Positions 18,281-27,432 are shown, numbered from the stretch's first letter. The stretch is 64,000 nt of DNA from Streptomyces griseus (GCF_900460065.1 NZ_UAVD01000028.1:1-64000); one strand, 5' to 3'. Program-made: numbers and translations. Notes: generated by a model from the letters alone, not told the origin.

Positions 18281-18313
18281 GAGGGGCCGGTCGTCGCGTG
18301 CGGCCGGCCCCTC
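18281..18313. terminator. Terminator between yyaL-like gene and hemolysin III gene
   Basis: A 10-bp stem, 18281-18290 (GAGGGGCCGG) with 18304-18313, stands between convergent genes. Confidence 0.7.
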
Positions 18314-18332
18314 GTGTGTGACGCCCGGGTGG

Positions 18333-19025
18333 TCACCCGTGCTGGTAGGCCACCATCGAGATGCCCACGTAGTGCGCGACGAAGGCCGCCAGGGTCAGCG
18401 AGTGGAAGACCTCGTGGAAGCCGAACCAGCGCGGCGACGGGTTCGGCTTCTTGATCCCGTAGATCACGCCGCCCGCGCTGTACAGCAGTCCGCCGACCAC
18501 GACGAGGACCAGGACCGCGATGCCGCCGGCCCGCATGAAGTCGGGGAGGAAGAAGACCGCCGCCCAGCCCATCGCGATGTAGCACGGGGTGTAGAGCCAG
18601 CGCGGAGCGCCGACCCAGAACACCCGGAACGCGATGCCCGCCGCCGCGGCCGCCCAGACCGCCCACAGCAGGGGCCGGGCGGTGGACTCGGGGAGCAGCA
18701 GCAGCGTCAGCGGGGTGTAGGTGCCCGCGATGATCAGGAAGATGTTCGCGTGGTCCAGGCGGCGGAGCACCGCCTCGCCGCGCGGCCCCCAGGTGCCGCG
18801 GTGGTAGACCGCGCTGACGCCGAACAGCAGGCAGGCGCTGAGGACGTAGACCGCGCAGGCGATCCGGGCCGCCGTGCTGTCGGTCAGGGCGATCAGGGTG
18901 ATGCCGGCGATCACGACCGCCGGGAACATCCCGGCGTGCAGCCAGCCGCGCATCCTCGGTTTGACGGGGGTGGGGTCGAGTACGACGGGGCCCGGGGTCG
19001 CGGCGTCAGCGGCAACGTCAGTCAT
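18333..19025 (-). CDS. Hemolysin III / TrhA family membrane protein
   Basis: This 230-residue protein has about seven transmembrane helices and the family His/Asp motifs: SAVYHRGTW, RRLDHANIFLIIAGTYTPL and FHEVFHSLTLAAF, which form a zinc-site signature of the PAQR/HlyIII superfamily. Homologues have been linked to membrane energetics, and a true hemolysin role is doubtful. ATG 19025 or 19034 could start it. Confidence 0.9.
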   Translation of the reverse strand: MTDVAADAATPGPVVLDPTPVKPRMRGWLHAGMFPAVVIAGITLIALTDSTAARIACAVYVLSACLLFGVSAVYHRGTWGPRGEAVLRRLDHANIFLIIAGTYTPLTLLLLPESTARPLLWAVWAAAAAGIAFRVFWVGAPRWLYTPCYIAMGWAAVFFLPDFMRAGGIAVLVLVVVGGLLYSAGGVIYGIKKPNPSPRWFGFHEVFHSLTLAAFVAHYVGISMVAYQHG

Positions 19026-19085
19026 GACCCGCATGCTACCTACGCCACCGTAAGTACAGGATTTGGGGCGCAAATGAGTGGCGAT

Positions 19086-19099
19086 GCTCACGTGTGAGC
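19086..19099. promoter_or_regulatory. Inverted repeat in hlyIII-pckG intergenic region
   Basis: GCTCAC-GT-GTGAGC is a perfect 6-bp inverted repeat with a 2-base spacer. It lies between two divergent genes, about 60 bp upstream of the hlyIII start and 150 bp from pckG. It could be an operator for either; no regulator is identified. Confidence 0.4.
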
Positions 19100-19249
19100 C
19101 CCCCTGGACATATGGGCGGAACGGTCGGATGATCAAATGAGTGCAGTCGGCACCGGATGAGCGCCAGGGGAATTCGAAGGGTACGAAGCATCCGGGTCGC
19201 AGCCCCCACGGGGCCTTAAGACAACTGACACCCTCAACAAGGAGCGATC

Positions 19250-21076
19250 GTGGCGCGCGACATCGCGGCTCCCCTCACTGTCCCCACCCACCACCAGGAG
19301 CTGGTCTCCTGGGTCGACGAGATCGCAGCCATCACCCAGCCGGACCGGGTGGTCTGGTGCGACGGTTCCGAGGCCGAGTACGAGCGCCTGTGCGGGGAGC
19401 TCGTGGCCAAGGGCACGTTCACCAAGCTGGACGAGATCAAGCGGCCGAACTCGTACTACGCCGCGTCCGACCCGAGCGACGTCGCCCGCGTCGAGGACCG
19501 TACGTTCATCTGCTCCAAGGAGGAGAAGGACGCCGGCCCCACGAACCACTGGAAGGACCCCGCCGAGATGCGGGAGATCTTCACCGGCGGGAACGGTGTC
19601 TTCCGTGGGTCCATGCGCGGTCGGACCATGTACGTCGTGCCCTTCTGCATGGGGCCCCTCGGCTCGCCGCTCTCCGCGATCGGCGTCGAGATCACCGACT
19701 CCGCGTATGTCGCCGTCTCCATGCGCACCATGACCCGCATGGGCCGGGCCGTCCTGGACGAGCTGGGCACCGACGGCTTCTTCGTGAAGGCCGTCCACAC
19801 CCTGGGCGCTCCCCTGGAGGAGGGCCAGAAGGACGTCCCGTGGCCCTGCAACACCACCAAGTACATCTCGCACTTCCCCGAGGACCGCGAGATCTGGTCG
19901 TACGGCTCCGGCTACGGCGGCAACGCCCTGCTCGGCAAGAAGTGCTACGCCCTGCGCATCGCCTCCGTCATGGCCCGCGACGAGGGCTGGCTCGCCGAGC
20001 ACATGCTCATCCTGAAGCTCACGCCGCCGCGCGGTGAGTCGAAGTACGTCGCTGCCGCGTTCCCCTCGGCCTGCGGCAAGACCAACCTCGCCATGCTGGA
20101 GCCGACCATTCCCGGCTGGACCGTGGAGACCATCGGCGACGACATCGCCTGGATGCGGTTCGGCGAGGACGGCCGCCTCTACGCCATCAACCCGGAGGCC
20201 GGCTTCTTCGGCGTCGCGCCCGGCACCGGCGAGCACACCAACGCCAACGCCATGAAGACCATGTGGGGCAACTCCGTCTTCACCAACGTCGCGCTCACCG
20301 ACGACGGCGACGTGTGGTGGGAGGGCATGACCGAGGAGGCGCCCGCGCACCTCACGGACTGGAAGGGCAACGACTGGACCCCCGAGTCCGGCACCCCCGC
20401 CGCCCACCCCAACGCCCGCTTCACCGTCCCCGCCGGACAGTGCCCGACCATCGCGCCCGAGTGGGAGGACCCCAAGGGCGTGCCGATCTCCGCGATCCTC
20501 TTCGGCGGCCGTCGCGCCTCCGCCGTCCCGCTGGTCACCGAGTCCTTCGACTGGCAGCACGGTGTCTTCCTCGGCGCCAACGTCGCCTCCGAGAAGACCG
20601 CCGCCGCCGAGGGCAAGGTCGGCGAGCTGCGCCGCGACCCGTTCGCCATGCTGCCGTTCTGCGGCTACAACATGGGCGACTACATGAACCACTGGGTCAA
20701 GGTCGGCGCCGACAAGGCCGACCAGTCGAAGCTCCCGAAGATCTACTACGTCAACTGGTTCCGCAAGAACGACGCGGGCAAGTTCGTCTGGCCCGGCTTC
20801 GGCGAGAACAGCCGTGTCCTGAAGTGGATCGTGGAGCGCCTGGAGGGCACGGGCGAGGGCGTCGAGTCCCCGATCGGCATCCTGCCGGCCAAGGGCGCGC
20901 TCGACACCGAGGGCCTGGACCTCTCCGAGGCCGACCTCGACTTCCTCCTCACGGTCGACAAGAAGGTCTGGCGCGAGGAGGCCGCCCTGGTCCCCGAGCA
21001 CCTGAACACCTTCGGCGACCACACGCCCAAGGAGCTGTGGGACGAGTACCACGCGCTCGTCGAGCGCCTGGGCTGA
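19250..21076 (+). CDS. pckG: Phosphoenolpyruvate carboxykinase (GTP)
   Basis: This 608-residue enzyme interconverts oxaloacetate + GTP with PEP + CO2 + GDP, a key gluconeogenic step. The P-loop is FPSACGKTN (271-279), with active-site Cys275. The metal-binding region DDIAWMRFGEDGRLYAINPE and the lid region follow. The length matches actinobacterial GTP enzymes. GTG 19250 has a perfect AAGGAG SD at 5 bases. It stands alone, ended by the hairpin at 21241-21274. Confidence 0.97.
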   Translation: MARDIAAPLTVPTHHQELVSWVDEIAAITQPDRVVWCDGSEAEYERLCGELVAKGTFTKLDEIKRPNSYYAASDPSDVARVEDRTFICSKEEKDAGPTNHWKDPAEMREIFTGGNGVFRGSMRGRTMYVVPFCMGPLGSPLSAIGVEITDSAYVAVSMRTMTRMGRAVLDELGTDGFFVKAVHTLGAPLEEGQKDVPWPCNTTKYISHFPEDREIWSYGSGYGGNALLGKKCYALRIASVMARDEGWLAEHMLILKLTPPRGESKYVAAAFPSACGKTNLAMLEPTIPGWTVETIGDDIAWMRFGEDGRLYAINPEAGFFGVAPGTGEHTNANAMKTMWGNSVFTNVALTDDGDVWWEGMTEEAPAHLTDWKGNDWTPESGTPAAHPNARFTVPAGQCPTIAPEWEDPKGVPISAILFGGRRASAVPLVTESFDWQHGVFLGANVASEKTAAAEGKVGELRRDPFAMLPFCGYNMGDYMNHWVKVGADKADQSKLPKIYYVNWFRKNDAGKFVWPGFGENSRVLKWIVERLEGTGEGVESPIGILPAKGALDTEGLDLSEADLDFLLTVDKKVWREEAALVPEHLNTFGDHTPKELWDEYHALVERLG

Positions 21077-21389
21077 GCCCGGCGCTCCTCTTGGACCCCG
21101 CGGCCGGGTCCGTCGGACATCCGCCCTGACCTGTGGGGCCGAACGACCCGCCGCGGTACGGGGCCTGTCGCAGCCGCCGCTCGCCGGCTCGTGCCGACAG
21201 AAGCCCCGGAGGGCCTGTCCCCGACCAAGGACGCCCCTCCCGGCCCCCGGAACCCCTCGTGGTTCCGGGGGCCGACCCGTATCGGGCGGCCCGACCGGCC
21301 CGGACGGAGTGCGACGGGCGCCGCCGCCGGCTGGGGCGTCGGCCGTGGCACCCGGTCCGCGCGCCTCGCCGGCACGCGGACCGGGGCCG
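21077..21389. other. 313-bp convergent intergenic region
   Basis: It lies between convergent pckG and the 132-residue hypothetical. A weak 6-bp hairpin (21093-21111) follows pckG, and a strong terminator is at 21241-21274. I see no gene in it. Confidence 0.6.
21241..21274. terminator. Strong bidirectional terminator
   Basis: A perfect 14-bp stem (21241-21254 with 21261-21274) has a CCTCGT loop, between the convergent pckG and the 21390-21788 gene. Confidence 0.85.
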
Positions 21390-21788
21390 TCAGTGGGCGC
21401 CGACCAGGTGCCCGGAGAGGGCGGGGTCGGCGAGGGCCGCCGTGTGGGCGTCCATCCGTTCGGCGGAGAGGATGGCGGCGGTCGTGTCGGCGCGGGACGC
21501 CGCCACCAGCAGGGCGCGGCCCGCGAGGGCGTGCGCGCGGCGGTGGAGGTCCGCGGGGGCGGCGTCGGTCAGGCCGGCGTGCCGGGCGGGCGGAGCGCCG
21601 CGCAGCCGGGCCACCTGCTCGGCGATCCGGTCGCCCGCCGCGGTGAGGCCCAGTTCGTCGGTGACCGCGAGGAGCGCGGCCAGGTGGCCGGCGAGCTGGA
21701 TGTCCAGCTCCTCCTCGCGACTGCGGTGCGGAAAGTCCGCCTCATCGGCCGTGCTGTGGACCGAGGGGCTGCGGATCGGCTCGTACAT
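21390..21788 (-). CDS. Hypothetical small helical protein
   Basis: The 132-residue protein is Ala-rich, mostly helical and soluble, with no domain I recognise. ATG 21788 is fixed by a GGAGG SD seven bases upstream; an in-frame ATG at 21818 has none. A Fur-like inverted repeat lies about 40 bp upstream, so expression may respond to iron or peroxide. It is probably monocistronic. Confidence 0.75.
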   Translation of the reverse strand: MYEPIRSPSVHSTADEADFPHRSREEELDIQLAGHLAALLAVTDELGLTAAGDRIAEQVARLRGAPPARHAGLTDAAPADLHRRAHALAGRALLVAASRADTTAAILSAERMDAHTAALADPALSGHLVGAH

Positions 21789-21824
21789 GGATGGCCTCCC
21801 GAAGGTGCGTGGGACCATCCTACA

Positions 21825-21840
21825 TTGGAATCAGTCTAAA
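21825..21840 (-). promoter_or_regulatory. Candidate Fur-family operator
   Basis: On the minus strand the site reads TTTAGACTGATTCCAA, an AT-rich imperfect inverted repeat (TTAGA/TTCCAA) in a very GC-rich setting. It resembles the actinobacterial FurA operator core (ACT-N-ATTC, as before furA-katG genes, from memory). It lies 37-52 bp upstream of ATG 21788. Confidence 0.45.
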
Positions 21841-21996
21841 GTTGTGCGCGTTCCGGACGGGTGGGTCCCTCGGGGCGTGCCGGTGGCTTCCGGGGCGTGC
21901 CGGTGGCCCTCGGGCCGGGACGGCGGACCGCCGGCCTCGGCCGCAAGGCCGCCGCCGGGCAGCCGCTAGGGTCCCAGGGTCCCCCTCGGACAACCG

Positions 21997-23208
21997 CTAG
22001 GGCTGTCCGTAACCGTCCAGGAAGGTGCCGATCCTGGTCACCGCGTCGGTCAGGTCCTCCACCGTCGGCAGCGTGACGATCCGGAAGTGATCGGGCTCGG
22101 GCCAGTTGAAGCCGGTCCCCTGCACCACCATGATCTTCTCGGCCCGCAGCAGGTCCAGCACCATCTGCCGGTCGTCCTTGATCTTGTAGACCTTGGGGTC
22201 GAGGCGGGGGAAGAGGTACAGCGCCCCCTTCGGCTTCACGCAGCTCACCCCGGGGATCGAGGTCAGCAGGTCGTACGCCGCGTCCCGCTGCTCCAGGATC
22301 CGGCCGCCCGGCAGCACCAGGTCCTGGATCGACTGCCGGCCGCCGAGCGCGGTGGCCACCGCGTGCTGCGAGGGCATGTTGGCGCAGAGCCGCATGTTGG
22401 CGAGGATCGTCAGCCCCTCGATGTACGAGGTGGCGTGCGCCTTCGGGCCGCAGACGGCCATCCAGCCGGAGCGGTAGCCGGCGACCCGGTAGTTCTTGGA
22501 GAGCCCGTTGAAGGTCAGCACCATGAGGTCCGGGGCCAGCGCCGCGGTCGGGGTGTGGGTCGCGCCGTCGTAGAGGATCCGGTCGTAGATCTCGTCGGAG
22601 CAGACGATCAGGTTGTGCCGCCGGGCGATCTCGGTGAGACCGCGCAGCATCTCGTCGTCGTAGACCGCACCGGTCGGGTTGTTCGGGTTGATGATCACCA
22701 GGGCCTTGGTGCGGTCGGTGATCTTCCGCTCGACGTCCGCGAGGTCCGGCATCCAGTCGGCCTGCTCGTCGCACCGGTAGTGCACGGCCGTCCCGCCCGC
22801 CAGCGAGACCGACGCGGTCCACAGCGGATAGTCGGGAGCCGGTACGAGGACCTCGTCGCCGTCGTCCAGCAGCGCCTGCATCGACATCTGGATCAGCTCG
22901 GAGACGCCGTTGCCCAGGTAGATGTCCTCGACGTCGAGCTCGATGCCCTTGGTCTGGTAGTGCTGCACCACCGCGCGGCGCGCCGACAGCAGGCCCTTCG
23001 CGTCGCCGTAGCCGTGCGCGCCCGCGACGTTGCGCAGGATGTCCTCGAGGATCTCCGGCGGGCATTCGAACCCGAAGGCGGCGGGGTTGCCCGTGTTCAG
23101 CTTGAGGATGCGCTGACCGGCCGCTTCCAGCCGCATCGCCTCCTCCAGCACGGGACCCCGGATCTCGTAACAGACGTTGGAGAGCTTCGTGGACTGGATG
23201 ACCTGCAT
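21997..23208 (-). CDS. PLP-dependent aminotransferase, alanine transaminase type
   Basis: This 403-residue fold-type I class I/II aminotransferase has the Schiff-base lysine K238 in NGLSKNYRVAGYRSGW. It also has the NPNNPTG motif for Asn-cofactor contact and a C-terminal Arg (FRIVTLP) for the carboxylate. It is close to AlaA/AlaT enzymes that convert pyruvate and glutamate to alanine; the exact amino acid is inferred. ATG 23208 is the conserved start (QVIQSTKLSNVCYEIRGP). Confidence 0.92.
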   Translation of the reverse strand: MQVIQSTKLSNVCYEIRGPVLEEAMRLEAAGQRILKLNTGNPAAFGFECPPEILEDILRNVAGAHGYGDAKGLLSARRAVVQHYQTKGIELDVEDIYLGNGVSELIQMSMQALLDDGDEVLVPAPDYPLWTASVSLAGGTAVHYRCDEQADWMPDLADVERKITDRTKALVIINPNNPTGAVYDDEMLRGLTEIARRHNLIVCSDEIYDRILYDGATHTPTAALAPDLMVLTFNGLSKNYRVAGYRSGWMAVCGPKAHATSYIEGLTILANMRLCANMPSQHAVATALGGRQSIQDLVLPGGRILEQRDAAYDLLTSIPGVSCVKPKGALYLFPRLDPKVYKIKDDRQMVLDLLRAEKIMVVQGTGFNWPEPDHFRIVTLPTVEDLTDAVTRIGTFLDGYGQP

Positions 23209-23423
23209 GTCCGCGAGCTTACGGCGGCGTTTCGCGAGGTGCGCGGGGATTGCTCCCGGCGTACTCCCTCCGGGGCCCCTCCGCGCCCCGCCCCGTCTTC
23301 CATCGCCATGCCCGCCGCCGCCCCGGACCGTGGGATCGCCCGGTCGGGGTGGCGTCGCGGCTTGGAAAGGGGCGTGGGCGGCCGGAACGGGTGAGATGCG
23401 CCACGCGGGTTCCGGCGGCCGGA

Positions 23424-23582
23424 GGGCGTCACGGAGACCGGCGGACGAGCCTCCTGGGCGTCACGGAGACCGGCGGACGCGCCTTCGGGGTCGTCACTCC
23501 GGCAGCCCGACGCCCTCGGGGAGTCACTCCGGCAGCCCGACGCCCTCGGGGGTCGTCACTCCGGCAGCCGGACGCCCTCAGG
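23424..23582. repeat. Degenerate 30-32 bp tandem array duplicating the nat 3' end
   Basis: Two copies starting GGGCGTCACGGAGACC (23424, 23456) are followed by three copies starting TCACTCCGGCAGCC (23494, 23524, 23556). The last copy is the true 3' end and stop codon of nat, so the copies beyond the gene repeat its final codons and stop. The array fills most of the nat-aminotransferase gap; the rest of that gap (23209-23423) shows nothing else. Confidence 0.85.
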
Positions 23583-24368
23583 GAGCCGGATGCCGAAGTC
23601 GTCCGTCAGGACGCGCAGCGCCTCGTCCCCGTCCTCCAGCCGCCGCTCCCGGATCGTGCCGTCGTCGGCCGTCTCCACCAGGTCGAGCCCCGACAGCGCC
23701 AGGTGGGAGCCGATCCGGGTGCGCTGCGCGTACACCGCCTGCCGGAACGGTGAGCGCGGGTGCGTCGCGATGAACCAGTTGATCACCTCGTAGTCCGGCT
23801 TCTCGTACGGGTCCAGCGTGAAGTCGTACTGCGGCTCCCAGGACCCGCCCTGGCCGGCCTGGAGCTCCCACAGGGGCAGCGGACCGTGGTGCGGTGCGTG
23901 GACCAGCCGGTGGCGGCGCGGCGCGTCGGACAGTTCGGCGTCCTCCACCAGCTCGATCGGCTCCAGCAGGGCGCCCACCGCCCCGAACCCGACGTCCGCC
24001 AGGTACGGGTGCGGCTCGCCCGCCACGTCCACCCGCATGAGCATGTGCGTACGGGGCCGGATGTCGCCCGGCGCGGCGCCCAGCACCACCCGGGCCGTCA
24101 GCGGTGTCACGGAGAAGCCGATCTGCCGCAGCACGGCGGAGAACAGGGTGTTGTGCTCGTAGCAGTAGCCGCCGCGCCCGCCGTGCACGAGCTTCGCCTC
24201 CAGGTCGTCGAGGGCCAGCGACGGGGCGGAGCCGAGGACCGGCTCCAGGTTCTCGAACGGGATGCCGATCAGGTGGGCGCGGTGCAGGGACCGCAAAACC
24301 TCCAGCGTGGGGCGGGGATTTCCGGTCCAGCCGATGCGGGCGAAGTACGCGTCGAGGTCGAGAGTCAT
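23556..24368 (-). CDS. nat: Arylamine N-acetyltransferase
   Basis: This 270-residue enzyme transfers acetyl from acetyl-CoA to arylamines and hydrazines, or serves as an amide-forming acyltransferase. The catalytic triad is visible: C69 in GGRGGYCYEHN, H108 in RTHMLMRV and D125 in LADVGFG. ATG 24368 gives the family N-terminus (LDAYFARIGW); open sequence upstream is intergenic. The last codons (LPEGVRLPE) repeat internally, and the DNA is copied downstream of the stop. Confidence 0.94.
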   Translation of the reverse strand: MTLDLDAYFARIGWTGNPRPTLEVLRSLHRAHLIGIPFENLEPVLGSAPSLALDDLEAKLVHGGRGGYCYEHNTLFSAVLRQIGFSVTPLTARVVLGAAPGDIRPRTHMLMRVDVAGEPHPYLADVGFGAVGALLEPIELVEDAELSDAPRRHRLVHAPHHGPLPLWELQAGQGGSWEPQYDFTLDPYEKPDYEVINWFIATHPRSPFRQAVYAQRTRIGSHLALSGLDLVETADDGTIRERRLEDGDEALRVLTDDFGIRLPEGVRLPE

Positions 24369-24548
24369 ACGCCGACCGTACGCAGCCGGGGCGCGGGCGC
24401 GCCTCCTACCGCGGACCGAAGTGCGCGACCCGACGGCCTCGGTCCACGGACCGATGCCCCGGGTCCGCGCAGGTGGCGCGGGGTGCGGCTCGCTCAGATC
24501 TTGCTCAACTCGGGTGAGAGCGGGGCCGGGCCGGGTAGCGGTGGTCAC

Positions 24549-24905
24549 ATGAGCCTGTTCCGGAAGCCCCAGCCCCTCGCCGTACACGTCCTCCGGGACG
24601 CCCCCGAACTCGTCGCCGGGCTCCGGCGTGCGCTGGAGAGCGCCACGGACTCCGACCGCCCCGGACTGGAGCGCGCCCTCGCCCTGGCCGAGGACGCCGC
24701 CGCGCGCCCGGACGCGGAGCTGCGCGGCCGGTGGGTGCGGCAGCGGCTCACCGCCGCCGGGCACGAGGGCCCGGCGGACTCCGTGGAGGCCATCAAGATC
24801 CTGCGTCGGGCCGAGCCCGGACTGACGCTGCTCCAGGCGGTGACGTACGCGAAGGAGGCGAAGGAAACAGAGGCGTCGGAGGGCGGTGAGGGGGCGGCGG
24901 CCTGA
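24549..24905 (+). CDS. Stand-alone ribosomal protein L7/L12-like protein
   Basis: This 118-residue protein ends in a segment typical of the L7/L12 C-terminal domain: GPADSVEAIKILRRAEPGLT, then LLQAVTYAKEA. It lacks the normal dimerisation N-domain and hinge; the first 60 residues are a helical Ala/Arg/Asp-rich stretch. It is not in a ribosomal operon, so an accessory role is likely. It is divergent from nat. No clear SD precedes ATG 24549. Confidence 0.75.
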   Translation: MSLFRKPQPLAVHVLRDAPELVAGLRRALESATDSDRPGLERALALAEDAAARPDAELRGRWVRQRLTAAGHEGPADSVEAIKILRRAEPGLTLLQAVTYAKEAKETEASEGGEGAAA

Positions 24906-25039
24906 GGTGGTCGGGGCGGGAGCGGCATGGTTGTCGGAGCTCCCGCTTAGGCTGGTCGAAAGTGCCGGAGGCGGTCGAGAACCCACTGCGCGGTGGGTGG
25001 TCGCCTCGCGGCCGGCGACCGGGCAGGGGAGGGCGGACG

Positions 25040-25543
25040 ATGCGGATCGTACGGAGGCCGGGGGCTTTCGTCTGCGGGATCGACGCGGCGATGGACGTGA
25101 TCGGCGGCAAGTGGAAGGTGCTCATCCTGTGGGCGTTGAACGAGCGGACCTGCCGCTTCGGTGAGCTGCGCCGGGCCGTGACCGGGGTGACCGAGAAGGT
25201 GCTCAGCTCCCATCTCAAGGAGCTGGAGGACGACGGCATCGTGCACCGCGAGGTGTACGCCGAAGTGCCTCCGCGCGTGGAGTATTCGCTGACCCCGCTG
25301 GGCCTCTCGCTCAACGCGGCGCTGGAACCGCTGGGGCAGTGGGGGCGCGACCACATCAGCCGCGGTGAGGAGGAGACCGGAGCCGATGGGCCCCTCGGCG
25401 CGGAGCGGGCCGGTGCCGACGCGCCGGTCGCTGTCCCGGACGATGCCGGAGCCGGAGCCGGAGCCGGAGCCGCAGCGGGAGTTGCGGCCGGAGTCGGAGC
25501 GGGAGCCGGTGCCGGTGCCCAGGCGGTGGCGGGGGTGAGGTAG
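25040..25543 (+). CDS. HxlR-family transcriptional regulator
   Basis: The 167-residue protein has an HxlR winged helix at about 10-110: CGIDAAMDVIGGKWKVLIL, then FGELRRAVTGVTEKVLSSHL and a YSLTPLG wing. An N-terminal Cys (C12) sits where redox-sensing family members such as YodB have theirs. The last 35 residues are an Ala/Gly/Val low-complexity tail. ATG 25040 has a GGAGGG SD; longer in-frame starts lack one. The target is unknown. Confidence 0.88.
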   Translation: MRIVRRPGAFVCGIDAAMDVIGGKWKVLILWALNERTCRFGELRRAVTGVTEKVLSSHLKELEDDGIVHREVYAEVPPRVEYSLTPLGLSLNAALEPLGQWGRDHISRGEEETGADGPLGAERAGADAPVAVPDDAGAGAGAGAAAGVAAGVGAGAGAGAQAVAGVR

Positions 25544-25700
25544 CGGCGGCTGCGGGGCTGGGGCGGCCACCGCCGCGGCCCCGTCCGGAAGCCGCCCCCG
25601 GTGAGGGGACCCCTTGTGATGGCCCGCCATCTGCGCAAGCATGCGCATGTCAAAAGCCGGAAGATCTCCGGCCCTTGGCATCACTGGAGGTACCCCCCAC

Positions 25701-26567
25701 ATGAACAAGCCTCTCGTCGGTGCGTTTCTCGCTGCCCTGCTCCTGGGGGCCGGCGCCGCGCCCGTCGCCCAAGCCGCCCCCGCGCCGCAGCCGCAGACCC
25801 GGGAAGCCGCGCCCCAGGCCGATCCCGCCGCGAAGGCCGTGACCTTCGCCGGGACCGTCGCGCTCAGCAACTGCTCCGGCTCCGTCGTCCGTTCGCCCGA
25901 CGCCGCCCCCACCGACCCCGCCCTCGTGCTCTCCAACGGGCACTGCCTGGAGTCCGGCTTCCCGGGGCCCGGTGAGGTCGTCGTCGACCAGCCGTCCTCC
26001 CGCACGTTCACCCTGCTCAACGCCTCGGGCAGCGGTGTCGGCACCCTGAAGGCGAGCAAGGTCGCGTACGGCACCATGACCGACACCGACCTCTCGCTCT
26101 ACGAGACCACCTCCACCTACCAGCAGATCGAGGACAGCTACGGCATCCAGGCGCTGGAGCTGGAGACCGCCCACCCGACGGCGGGCACCGCCATCACGGT
26201 CGCCTCCGGCTACTGGAAGCGCACCTACAGCTGTGACATCGACGGCTTCGTCCACCAGCTCAAGGAGGGCCGGTGGACCTGGAAGGACTCCGTCCGCTAC
26301 ACCCCGGAGTGCCGGACCATCGGCGGCACGTCCGGCTCGCCGGTGATCGACGACGCCACCGGCAAGGTGGTCGCCGTCAACAACACCGGTAACGAGAGCG
26401 GCCAGGAGTGCACGGACAACAACCCGTGCGAGGTCGACGAGAACGGCGAGGTCACCGTCCGCGAAGGCATCAACTACGCCCAGCAGACGTACACCATGGT
26501 CCCGTGCATCGGAGCCGGCAGCAAGATCGACCTCGACCGTGAGGGCTGCGCGCTGCCCAAGCCGTAA
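25701..26567 (+). CDS. Secreted trypsin-like serine protease
   Basis: The 288-residue protein has a signal peptide (1-26, cleavage near VAQAAPA) and a chymotrypsin-fold domain. Its triad looks like H81 in SNGHC, D128 or D130 in TDTDLSLYE, and S211 in GGTSGSP. Three or more disulphides are suggested by the extra Cys residues. ATG 25701 has GGAGG 11 bases upstream; an earlier ATG (25641) would bury the signal peptide. The specificity is unknown. Confidence 0.88.
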   Translation: MNKPLVGAFLAALLLGAGAAPVAQAAPAPQPQTREAAPQADPAAKAVTFAGTVALSNCSGSVVRSPDAAPTDPALVLSNGHCLESGFPGPGEVVVDQPSSRTFTLLNASGSGVGTLKASKVAYGTMTDTDLSLYETTSTYQQIEDSYGIQALELETAHPTAGTAITVASGYWKRTYSCDIDGFVHQLKEGRWTWKDSVRYTPECRTIGGTSGSPVIDDATGKVVAVNNTGNESGQECTDNNPCEVDENGEVTVREGINYAQQTYTMVPCIGAGSKIDLDREGCALPKP

Positions 26568-26609
26568 ACCCCTCCGCCCCAGGAGCGCGCAGGCCGGTCC
26601 CGACCCCGG

Positions 26610-27422
26610 TCAGGGCCGGTCCGCGCGCGCCGCCTCGATGCCGTCCAGCAGCACCCCGAGCCCCACCCGGAACGTCTCGCGCGCCTCCCGCTCCGGGTAC
26701 GGCACCGCCTCGGCGCCCTCCGGAGCGTTTCCCGGGTACGGCTCCACCGGCCCCTCCGCCTCCAGGCCGCTCACCGCCGGGAAGCGCTCCGCGAAGTCCG
26801 GGACCAGCTCCAGCAGGGCCGCCGAGCGCGCCGCCCACCACTCCTCGTCGGAGCTCCCGGTCGCCGCCGCGGCGAGCCGGGCGTCGGCCACCGCCTGCGC
26901 CGAGCCCCGGACGAACGGGAACAGGGTTCCCACCAGCCGCCGCACCGCCCCGGCCGGCAGTCCCGTCGCCCGCAGCAGGGTCACCAAGGTGTCCAGACCC
27001 GCGTATTCGTGCGGCCCCAGCACCGGACGCGCCTGCGAGACCTGGAGCACCCAGGGGTGCCGGACGTAGAACTCCAGGACCTCCCCGGCCCAGGCGGTGA
27101 GCGCCCCCCGCCAGTCGTCCGGGTCCGGTTCGCGGCGGGGGAGCTCCGCGTGCACCGCGTCGTACATCAGGTCCAGCAGCTCGCTCTTGCCGGGGACGTA
27201 GGTGTAGAGCGCCATCGCCGTGCGCCCGAGCCGGTCGCCGACCGCGCGCATCGACAGGGCCCCCATCCCCTCCTCGTCCGCGAGCGCCACCGCCGCCGCC
27301 ACGATCGCGTCCACGCTCAGCCGGGGTCTGGGCCCCGGACCGCCGCGCGTCGGCGGCGCGTCCGCGCGCCACAGGAGGGAGAGGGAACGGCGCGGATCGC
27401 CCTGCCCGGCGAAGACCACCAC
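26610..27422 (-). CDS. TetR-family repressor
   Basis: The 270-residue protein has an N-terminal helix-turn-helix (LSVDAIVAAAVALADEEGMG, then SMRAVGDRLGRTAMALYTYV) and a C-terminal ligand domain of the kind seen in antibiotic-responsive TetR proteins. I place the start at GTG 27422, which has AAGGAG exactly six bases upstream. The ATG 27467 lies inside an operator and would put the other operator in the coding region. It is divergent from the siderophore-interacting protein gene and probably represses both. Confidence 0.88.
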   Translation of the reverse strand: MVVFAGQGDPRRSLSLLWRADAPPTRGGPGPRPRLSVDAIVAAAVALADEEGMGALSMRAVGDRLGRTAMALYTYVPGKSELLDLMYDAVHAELPRREPDPDDWRGALTAWAGEVLEFYVRHPWVLQVSQARPVLGPHEYAGLDTLVTLLRATGLPAGAVRRLVGTLFPFVRGSAQAVADARLAAAATGSSDEEWWAARSAALLELVPDFAERFPAVSGLEAEGPVEPYPGNAPEGAEAVPYPEREARETFRVGLGVLLDGIEAARADRP

Positions 27423-27432
27423 TTGCGACTCC

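Noticed and set aside
23424..23582. A CRISPR-like array near nat
   Set aside because: The spacing is too short (30-32 bp period with no unique spacers), and the units match the gene's own 3' end, so it is a tandem duplication.
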